Below are positions 7,410-14,497 of a stretch of 64,000 nucleotides of DNA, in pieces; the stretch's first letter is position 1, and the number at the start of each line of letters is the position of its first letter. The stretch lies in contig JADZCM010000054.1 in assembly GCA_020851555.1 (NCBI GenBank), positions 24,564 to 88,563 on the forward strand, in the 5' to 3' direction. The notes beneath the pieces were generated by a model. It made no database searches and was not told the DNA's origin. It saw only the letters and a list, made by a program, of their open reading frames with translations. Source of the DNA: Bryobacterales bacterium (GTDB lineage: Bacteria > Acidobacteriota > Terriglobia > Bryobacterales > Bryobacteraceae). The translations under genes were made by a program, and so were the position numbers.

Positions 7410-9194
7410 GTGAGGCTGCCTGGAGCGACAGCCGCGTGGCTGGCCGTCCTGCTGCTGGCGGGGTGCGCCGAGAGACAGCCTGTCACCAGGACCGAAGCGC
7501 AGGATTTCCTCCGGATGTACGAAGAGGTGGACCAGCGCCTGGGTACGGTCCGCGCGCGGGCGGGCTGGAACGCCGCCACCGATGCCGGCGAACGCAACCT
7601 GGGTGAGTTGGTGGGCGCCCGCAAGGCGCTGGCCGCTTTCCAAGGAAGCCGCTTTGTAATCGAGAACAGCCGGCGTCTCCTGTCGCTGAAGCCCGGGCTG
7701 AGCGAGCCGGAGTTCCGGGAGTTGGACAAGATCCTGCTCATGGCCGCCGAAGCGCCCGCCACGATTCCCGACGTGGTGGACGCGCGGATCGAGACCGAGG
7801 CGCGCCTGACCTCGGTGTTCGACGGCTTCCAGTACTGCCTGGAAACGAGACAGGGCCACTGTATCGAGCCGGTCACGCCTCCCGAGATCGAGGCAGTACT
7901 CGCCGGCTCCCGCGACCTCGGCCGGAGGCTGCGGGCCTGGGAAGCCGCGAGGCAGCCGGGCGCTGCGCTTAGAGAGGACTTTGCCGCCGCCCGGAACCTC
8001 CGCAACCGGGTGGCGACCGAATTGGGCTACTCCTCGTACTTCCAGCTCCAGGTGGCGGATTACGGAATGAGCGTCGCCGAGATGATGAAGCTCATGGACG
8101 ACGCGCTCTCGGCCACACAGCCCTTGTACCGGCAACTTCATGCCCATGCCGTCAAGCAACTCGCCGGCCGCTACCAAAGGCCGGCGCCGGAGGAGATTCC
8201 GGCTCATTGGCTGCCGGATGCCTGGGGCCGGCACTGGCCGGGCCTGGCGCAAGGCATGGATCTGGACGGGTTGTTCCGCGACAGGAAGCCGGAGTGGATT
8301 GTCCAGCAGGCCGAGCGGTTCTGCACGTCGCTGGGGTGGCCGCCGCTCCCCCGCGGCTTCTGGCAAAAGTCGGATTTGTATCCCCCGCCGGCCGGATCGA
8401 AGCGCCGCAAGAGCGTACTGCCCTCGACCTGGCACATCGATCTGGAGCAGGACGTCCGCTGCCTCCTGAACGTATCCCCGAGCTACCGGTGGTTTGAAAC
8501 CAGCCACCAGGAACTGGGGCAGGCCTACTACTGTCTGGCGTACTCCAATCCCGAGGTCCCGGTGATGCTGCGCGAAGGGGCGAATCGCGCGTTTCACGAA
8601 GCGATCGGTTTGCTGCTGGCGGGCGCGGCCGGCCGGGAAGCGTACCTGCGGCAAGCCGGTGTCCTGCCGCCGGGCCGCGAACTGGACCGCACGCAGCGGC
8701 TGCTCAATGAGGCCTACCAGAGCGTGGCGTCCATCCCCTGGTCGGCCGGCGTCGTGACGCGGTTTGAGCACGAGATTTACGAGAAGAAGCTGCCGGAGGA
8801 CAGATTCAATCAATATTGGTGGGACCTGGTGCGGCGCTACCAGGGTATCGTGCCGCCCTCGCCGCGCGGGGAGGAGCACTGCGATCCCTGTGCGGAGCGC
8901 GCCATCGCCGCCGAACCCGCCCGTTACTACGACCACGCCATGGCCCAGTTGATCCGCTACCAGTTGCACGACTACATCGCGCGGGAGATCCTGCGTCAGG
9001 ATCCGCGCGACTGTAGCTACTACGGGAACCAGGAAGCCGGCAAGTGGCTTTGGGAGATCATGCGTCTGGGCTCCACCAGGGGCTGGAGGCAGCTCCTGCG
9101 CGACAAGACCGGCGAGGATCTGAGCCCGCGGGCCATGGTGGAGTACTTCAAGCCCTTGCAGGATTACCTGGACAAGGCCGGCGCGGCGCCGTAG
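7410..9194 (+). CDS. M2 (ACE-like) dipeptidyl carboxypeptidase homologue, zinc ligands lost
   Basis: A 594-residue lipoprotein: a short hydrophobic leader ends in the lipobox LLAGC. The rest follows the M2 peptidase family (angiotensin-converting enzyme), for example IPAHWLPDAWGRHWPGL near residue 265 and REGANRAFHEAIG near 390. In active M2 enzymes the zinc site is HEMGH; here residues 367-371 read QELGQ, so both zinc histidines are glutamine while the catalytic glutamate (368) and the third-ligand glutamate (397) remain. Metal binding and peptidase activity are therefore unlikely; a binding or scaffold role at the membrane is inferred. The GTG start gives a normal lipoprotein leader; a TTG 24 nt upstream is possible. 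It is transcribed alone, facing pcm. Confidence 0.85.
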   Translation: MRLPGATAAWLAVLLLAGCAERQPVTRTEAQDFLRMYEEVDQRLGTVRARAGWNAATDAGERNLGELVGARKALAAFQGSRFVIENSRRLLSLKPGLSEPEFRELDKILLMAAEAPATIPDVVDARIETEARLTSVFDGFQYCLETRQGHCIEPVTPPEIEAVLAGSRDLGRRLRAWEAARQPGAALREDFAAARNLRNRVATELGYSSYFQLQVADYGMSVAEMMKLMDDALSATQPLYRQLHAHAVKQLAGRYQRPAPEEIPAHWLPDAWGRHWPGLAQGMDLDGLFRDRKPEWIVQQAERFCTSLGWPPLPRGFWQKSDLYPPPAGSKRRKSVLPSTWHIDLEQDVRCLLNVSPSYRWFETSHQELGQAYYCLAYSNPEVPVMLREGANRAFHEAIGLLLAGAAGREAYLRQAGVLPPGRELDRTQRLLNEAYQSVASIPWSAGVVTRFEHEIYEKKLPEDRFNQYWWDLVRRYQGIVPPSPRGEEHCDPCAERAIAAEPARYYDHAMAQLIRYQLHDYIAREILRQDPRDCSYYGNQEAGKWLWEIMRLGSTRGWRQLLRDKTGEDLSPRAMVEYFKPLQDYLDKAGAAP

Positions 9195-9209
9195 GGCGAG
9201 CCCGGGCGC

Positions 9210-9872
9210 CTATGGCCAGCCTCCCGGTCCCCGGAGCGGCACGAAACGGCAGAAGGTCGCCACGCGCGTCTGCACCCGGCCCTGGCGCTTGGTGACGACC
9301 CGGAGTTCCTGTTCCCAGATGGAGCCTACCGGGATGACCAGCACACCGGGATCCCGCAGTTGTTCCAGAAGCTCGGCGGGCTCCGCCGGAGCGGCGGCAG
9401 CGACCGAGATCGCGTCGTAGGGAGCCAGCGGCGGCCAGCCGCGCGAGCCGTCTCCGCACAGCACCCGGATGTTGCCGTCCCGGCGCTGCTCACGCAGCGT
9501 TCGAGAGGCCATCTCCGCCAGTTCGGGGACGATCTCCACGGCGATGACCTGGGCGGCGAGCGCGCCCAAAACGGCAGCGTGGTACCCACAGCCCGCGCCC
9601 ACCTCCAGTACGGTTTCAGAGCCCTGGAGCTCCAGGCACTCGGCCATCAAGGCGGTCATGTAGGGCTGGGAGGCGGTCTGGCCGAAACCGATCGAGACCG
9701 GCTCATCGTCACAAGCGAAGCGCCGGTGCTCCTCCGGGATGAACAGCTCCCTGGGGATGCGGCGCATGGCTTCCAGCACGCGCGGATCGCGTATGCCCCG
9801 GGCCTCGATCTGCCGGGCGACCATGTCCCGGCGTTTCGCTTCCCAATCGATCTCCGGACGAGCTTTCGTCAC
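9210..9872 (-). CDS. pcm: Protein-L-isoaspartate O-methyltransferase
   Basis: A 220-residue SAM-dependent enzyme that methylates isoaspartyl residues in damaged proteins and starts their repair. Visible are the family N-terminus MVARQIEARGIRDPRVLEAM, the substrate-site segment GFGQTASQPYMTALM, the SAM-binding motif VLEVGAGCGYHAAVLGALA and the later GDGSRGWPPLAPYDAI. The start is a GTG that overlaps the tamB stop as GTGA, so translation is coupled to tamB; an internal ATG at 9824 would remove 16 residues. It is the last gene of the bamA-surA-tamB-pcm run. No signal peptide is visible, so it acts in the cytoplasm. Confidence 0.92.
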   Translation of the reverse strand: MTKARPEIDWEAKRRDMVARQIEARGIRDPRVLEAMRRIPRELFIPEEHRRFACDDEPVSIGFGQTASQPYMTALMAECLELQGSETVLEVGAGCGYHAAVLGALAAQVIAVEIVPELAEMASRTLREQRRDGNIRVLCGDGSRGWPPLAPYDAISVAAAAPAEPAELLEQLRDPGVLVIPVGSIWEQELRVVTKRQGRVQTRVATFCRFVPLRGPGGWP

Positions 9873-12800
9873 TTGAATTGCCTTCTGAACTGGACCTCGA
9901 CGCCCAAGAGGCCGTTTTCCTCCCGCACCGCCACCAGCGACCACTGGCGGCTGACGTTCCATTCCACGCGCACGAGCTGCTGCTGCTCCTGGGCGAGGCT
10001 GGTCACGTAAGTGAACGTGATATCCCTGGAGATCTGCTGCTCCAGCGTGATCTGCGCCCCCGGCTTGTTGGCGAGCCCCGTCAGCCGGGGGTCGATCTTG
10101 ATGCGGCTGACTCCGAAGAAACGCTGCACCCGGCTGGTCACCGCCGCGTCCAGCGCCTGGCCGACCAACGTGTTGGCGCCAACCTGCGACCAGCTCTGCT
10201 CCTGATCCGATTGCCGCGCCAGCAGGGCCGGATCGGAGGTTGGCGCCCGCCCCAAGGCGAGCAGCGCTATGATCTCCTGAAGCTGAAGCGGGGGGTCCGA
10301 GCGGTAGCTGAGGTTCATTCGATCGGCGGGCCCCGTGAAGCTCAGGGTGACGTCGATGCCCCGTACCCTGGTTTCCAGGTCGAGGCTTAACACGGGTTCC
10401 AGCCGGACCGGGTTCAGGAACGAAATCTCGCCGCGGCTGATGGAGTAGCGGTTGCCGAGGAAGTTGACCTCGCCCTGGTTGACGTTGATCCGGCCGAGCA
10501 GCACGGGCTTGTAGGGCGTGCCGCGAAGCCGCATCTCGGCTTCGGCCTGGACGTTGCGGGTCAGCATGGTGTCGACCCGCGCATTGGGGGCGGCCGCGAC
10601 GCGAACGTCGAATTGCATCCCGCGCAGCAATTCGTTGCGGGTCGCGGGCGTGACGAGGGGCTGCGCCGCGCTCGAGAACAACGCCGCCAAGTCCACTTCG
10701 GGAGAGACCCCCGAGCGCAGGATCGTGACCGTGCCTCCCACCAGGCTGCTGCTGGAGGTCCCCGTCAGTGTCAGGGAGGCGTCCAGCGACGTGCTTACGC
10801 CCTGCGGGTAGCGTACCCTTACGTTGGCGGCCGAAGCCTGGAGCCCGAAGCTCCAAGGGGGCGCGCCGAAACTCACGAAGCCCTTCAGGGCCAGCTTGCC
10901 GCCTCCGGTCTCGGCGGTCAGCTTCTCGATGGTCGCCCGGTTCCGGGACAGGAGCACCACCCCGGTAGCGTTCTCCAGGCCGTTGGGGACGTTGCTCAAA
11001 TAGAAGGACGCCCCCCTGAACTCGAGCTTGCCGTAGAACTCGGGCTTGGAGCGCGGCCCGCGCACCGTGGCGTCCAGAGCAGTCTCGCCGGAAGCTGAGA
11101 GGCTGGGGTCGAAGTTGCGCAGGATGCCCAGGTTGACCCTGCCCCGCAGCCGGAGGTCGTAAGCGTTGAAGCGGTTCACGAGATCGACCGCGCCGGACAT
11201 CTGTATGTTCGTGTCCGGGCCGGTGAACGACGCGCTGACGATACGGACTGATTTGCGGTTCACCGAAAGCACCACCAGCCCCACGTTACGGAGGCCAAGG
11301 CCCTGAGCCTTCGTGTCCGGGGGTGGGAGGATCTCCACCCCGGGCAGTTCCACCTGCGCGGTCCAGCCGCCGGGTTCCAGCGCCGAACCCGTGACGTACA
11401 CGGCCCCGTCCGCCGTCGCCTCAACCGGAGGAAGCGCAGCGGCGGCGCCGAACCAGGGACGCACTTCACTGAGGGAGGTCCTCGAGAACGTCAGCCGGCC
11501 GCGGTATGGATACTTGTCCCGGAGCGTGAGGTTGCCTTCGGCCCTGACCTCGGAGCCCAGAACCGCACCAGTGGCGGTGAGCGTCATCTCCCCATTGCGG
11601 CTCTCCGCCGTGAATTGGAGGTCGCCGGCAGCCTTGCCTTCCCAGGTGGCCTTACGAAAGGACCCTTTGCCGCTGAGACCCGCCAAGAGGAGTCTGCCGC
11701 CCTCCACCGTGCCCGTACCCGTCAGTTGGACGTCCAGCGTGCCGCCGAGTTCCTCGGGCAGGGGTGAGACAGCCCGCAGGTCAGCCACCCGCACGCCCTT
11801 GCCCGAGGCCTCAAAGCGCAGCGACCCGGCCCGCCAGTCCGTCTCGCGGTGCGTGTAAACGCCGCTGGCGCGCACACGGGCCGGTCCCGCATCCGCCTCC
11901 AGCGACTCCACCAGCAGGGACCGGGCCGAGTAACGGCCGCGCACCCTGACTTCGTCGACCGGTTGCCCCCGGAATGATGCGGCCTTGACCACGAGTTTCG
12001 CGCCGATCTCCAGCTCCGCCGGTGTGCCGCCGAGTTGGAGGCTCCCGGCGACCGTCCCGCCCAGCGGCTCTTTCCGGCCCGCTTCGGCGAGCGCCCGCTC
12101 CAACGACAGCCCGCGGACTTCAAAGGCGCCGGATGCCGGCCCCGTCCTGGCCAGTTTCCAGTTCTCCAGCGTGAGCCGTGCCTGCCCCTGCGCTCGCGCG
12201 CCGCCCTGCTCCAGAAGCAACCCCGAGAGCGCCAGCGCGGAACTCGATGCCGCCAGATCCGCTTCCAGCCGGTCGAAGGCGCGGCCCTCCCACACGAAGC
12301 CCTTCGCCGTGACATGGCCCGACGCCCGGGGCGCGCTCGTCCCGCCAGTGACCGTCCCCTTGAACCCGGCGGTCCCATCCCTGAGCGAGACGGGAAGCTC
12401 GCGCGGCATGGACGGGTCAAGGTAAGCGGCCGCGGAGAGCAGGTCGCCGAGGTCTCTCGTCTCCAGATCCACCTGGAGGCGTTCCTGGGGTGTTCCGCTG
12501 AAGTGCAGGCTGGAGGCGGCGGTAACGAGGTGGGAGTCGTCGAAAATCAGGGCCCCGGCGCGCTGATCGAAGGTGAGCGAAACGAAGCCGCGCAGAGGAT
12601 GTGACGGATCGGCCGGCTCGACGCCAAACCGGCCGGTCAGTTCCACGCCGTGCGCCGCGCCGCCCGCGAGCGAGCCTTCGACGGAGACCGGACCCGACAC
12701 GAACGCGTCCCAGGGGGGAGGTTGCAGACGGCGCAGCGAGGCTAGTTCCGACAAGCGGAACGACTCAGCCGTTCCCGCAACCCGAAACCGGAGTTGCCGG

Positions 12801-13852
12801 TCCAAGCCGGCGCTCCCGGCGAACTTCCCGCCAAGGCCGGAGAGCGAGAGGCCGGACAACTCCAATCCTATCGGCCCCAGCTTCAGGTCCGATTCCAGGC
12901 CGGCTCCGGTTAGCGCGGCGCCGCCGATGTCCGCGGACAGCCCGGCCCCGCTCACCCGTCCGCTGAGCGTGTAATCCGAAACGCCGGCAAAGCGCAGGTC
13001 GGCGGCCAGGTCCAGCATCCCGTGCGCGCTCACCGGCATCCCGGCCATCGATTGCGCCTCGGCCAGAGAGATCCTGGCCTTCACGCCGGCGTTGAGCCGC
13101 GGCGAGACGAGCCCCTGCACCAAACCTGTCAGCTTTGCGCTGGACCTTTGCGTTCGAAAAGCCGCTTCCCGGAGAATCAGGCGATCGGCTTCCAGGCTCA
13201 GCGCCACGTCCGCATCTAAAGCGGCGTTAAACGACCGGTTCGAGGAAAGGCGGAGGCGGCGGAAAGACAGTGCGCCCGAGTACCTCGGGCCGGCCGCCTC
13301 GTAAGCCAAGCGGGTATTGAGGTCTTCTCCGGCCACATCGATCGGGGTCCGCCGTTCGTTGATCAGCAGCTCACCGGCTTCAATGCGGAAATCCTCGATC
13401 GCCAGTGCGAGGAACTGTTCGACCGGACGCGTGCGGCGGCGCGCCACCGCCGGCTGCGGCAGATTGGTCGAACCATCCGGGTTGACAACCACCCGCAGGC
13501 GCGGCTTGCGAATGACGAGCGACTGGAGGTCCACATCACGCCGGAGGATGGAAATGATCTTGAGACCCAAACTAACCGAGTCGGCCCGCAGAAGAGGCTG
13601 TTCTCCTTCCGGCTCCTTGCCGTGCAGGACCAGGGCCCGGACTTCCGCGCTCATCCGGTCCCGGTCGAAACGGAACTCGCCGATCTCAGCCCGGCCGCCC
13701 GTGGCGGACTCCAGCTCCTGAATGATCCGCAGGCGCACCTGGTTCCGGAACCACTCCGAGCGGAGGACGGCGATCGTGCTGACCGCAGCCAGGAGGCACA
13801 AAGCCGCGATCACGGCGCCCGCCCAGCCAGCGAGCCTGCCTCTCCGGGTCAC
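9869..13852 (-). CDS. tamB: TamB-like translocation/assembly module (AsmA/DUF490 superfamily)
   Basis: A 1,327-residue protein with one N-terminal membrane anchor (about residues 7-29), followed by an AsmA-like region, long repetitive beta-rich sequence and the C-terminal TamB domain (RGTPYKPVLLGRINVNQGEV, then FLGNRYSISRGEISFLNP, and a final GVEVQFRRQFK). TamB proteins span the periplasm as a hydrophobic groove that carries phospholipids or helps outer-membrane protein insertion with an Omp85 partner. That partner is probably the seven-POTRA protein two genes upstream. The GTG start overlaps the stop of the SurA-like gene (GTGA), and the 3' end overlaps pcm the same way. An upstream in-frame extension is a shadow of the preceding gene and was rejected. 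Confidence 0.9.
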   Translation of the reverse strand: MTRRGRLAGWAGAVIAALCLLAAVSTIAVLRSEWFRNQVRLRIIQELESATGGRAEIGEFRFDRDRMSAEVRALVLHGKEPEGEQPLLRADSVSLGLKIISILRRDVDLQSLVIRKPRLRVVVNPDGSTNLPQPAVARRRTRPVEQFLALAIEDFRIEAGELLINERRTPIDVAGEDLNTRLAYEAAGPRYSGALSFRRLRLSSNRSFNAALDADVALSLEADRLILREAAFRTQRSSAKLTGLVQGLVSPRLNAGVKARISLAEAQSMAGMPVSAHGMLDLAADLRFAGVSDYTLSGRVSGAGLSADIGGAALTGAGLESDLKLGPIGLELSGLSLSGLGGKFAGSAGLDRQLRFRVAGTAESFRLSELASLRRLQPPPWDAFVSGPVSVEGSLAGGAAHGVELTGRFGVEPADPSHPLRGFVSLTFDQRAGALIFDDSHLVTAASSLHFSGTPQERLQVDLETRDLGDLLSAAAYLDPSMPRELPVSLRDGTAGFKGTVTGGTSAPRASGHVTAKGFVWEGRAFDRLEADLAASSSALALSGLLLEQGGARAQGQARLTLENWKLARTGPASGAFEVRGLSLERALAEAGRKEPLGGTVAGSLQLGGTPAELEIGAKLVVKAASFRGQPVDEVRVRGRYSARSLLVESLEADAGPARVRASGVYTHRETDWRAGSLRFEASGKGVRVADLRAVSPLPEELGGTLDVQLTGTGTVEGGRLLLAGLSGKGSFRKATWEGKAAGDLQFTAESRNGEMTLTATGAVLGSEVRAEGNLTLRDKYPYRGRLTFSRTSLSEVRPWFGAAAALPPVEATADGAVYVTGSALEPGGWTAQVELPGVEILPPPDTKAQGLGLRNVGLVVLSVNRKSVRIVSASFTGPDTNIQMSGAVDLVNRFNAYDLRLRGRVNLGILRNFDPSLSASGETALDATVRGPRSKPEFYGKLEFRGASFYLSNVPNGLENATGVVLLSRNRATIEKLTAETGGGKLALKGFVSFGAPPWSFGLQASAANVRVRYPQGVSTSLDASLTLTGTSSSSLVGGTVTILRSGVSPEVDLAALFSSAAQPLVTPATRNELLRGMQFDVRVAAAPNARVDTMLTRNVQAEAEMRLRGTPYKPVLLGRINVNQGEVNFLGNRYSISRGEISFLNPVRLEPVLSLDLETRVRGIDVTLSFTGPADRMNLSYRSDPPLQLQEIIALLALGRAPTSDPALLARQSDQEQSWSQVGANTLVGQALDAAVTSRVQRFFGVSRIKIDPRLTGLANKPGAQITLEQQISRDITFTYVTSLAQEQQQLVRVEWNVSRQWSLVAVREENGLLGVEVQFRRQFK

Positions 13853-14496
13853 TGGAATGCCTCCGGCTGATAGTGGATGCGCGCGCGGGCGCGCGCCTCG
13901 TCGAGCCATTGATCCAGCAGCGCGTCCACCCTGCGCGAGCGCAAGATCTCCTCTATTCCCGCGTGGACCTCTTCCAGAGGGGGGAGCGGCTGCTTCGTCC
14001 TGCCGGCCCACTCCTCGGCGAACCGTCCCTGGTAGTAGGCTTGGACTTCCTCCTCCAGGACCTGTACGCCGGGCCCAAAGCGCGCATCAATAAACCGCGC
14101 AACGGCCAACTGCCGGAGCAGGTAGCGCCGCACGTCCTCCTCGCGTACCTGGTAACTCTCCAGAGCCTTGGTCCACCCGCCGGTGCTCTGGAGGTACTGC
14201 TTCCTGATGGTCTCGAGTTCCTCGTTGACCTCCGCCTCGCGCGGCGCCGGGTACCTGCCGATCTCCATTTCGATCTCGATCAGGGCGCGCTCCACCAGGC
14301 GCGCGGCGGCCGCCTTGCGGGAGGCCGGACCAAAGTCCGGTTCCGTCCGGCTCAACAAAGCGCTCACCCGGATCTCCTCCCATACATCGCTCAGGGTAAT
14401 GGCGCGCGTGCCGACGGTAGCGGCGACGCGGTCGATGATCTCGGCGCGGCACCAGACCGCGGCGGCCAGCAGAATCCATAGAACGCGCGCCGTCAT
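13849..14496 (-). CDS. SurA-like periplasmic chaperone, N-terminal-domain type without PPIase domain
   Basis: A 215-residue secreted protein with a signal peptide (residues 1-18, ending CRA). It then reads IIDRVAATVGTRAITLSDV, the usual opening of SurA N-terminal domains, and continues with helices to the end. At 215 residues there is no room for a parvulin isomerase domain, so it should be a chaperone for unfolded outer-membrane proteins rather than an isomerase. The position between an Omp85 gene and tamB supports this. The ATG at 14496 overlaps the preceding stop closely (stop 14498-14500); the GTGA at its end couples it to tamB. The function is inferred from family and context. Confidence 0.78.
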   Translation of the reverse strand: MTARVLWILLAAAVWCRAEIIDRVAATVGTRAITLSDVWEEIRVSALLSRTEPDFGPASRKAAAARLVERALIEIEMEIGRYPAPREAEVNEELETIRKQYLQSTGGWTKALESYQVREEDVRRYLLRQLAVARFIDARFGPGVQVLEEEVQAYYQGRFAEEWAGRTKQPLPPLEEVHAGIEEILRSRRVDALLDQWLDEARARARIHYQPEAFQ

Positions 14497-14497
14497 A

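Noticed and set aside
9873..10856. A 328-codon N-terminal extension of pcm
   Set aside because: It lies antisense-frame within tamB, has no family similarity, and pcm has a coupled GTG start at 9872.
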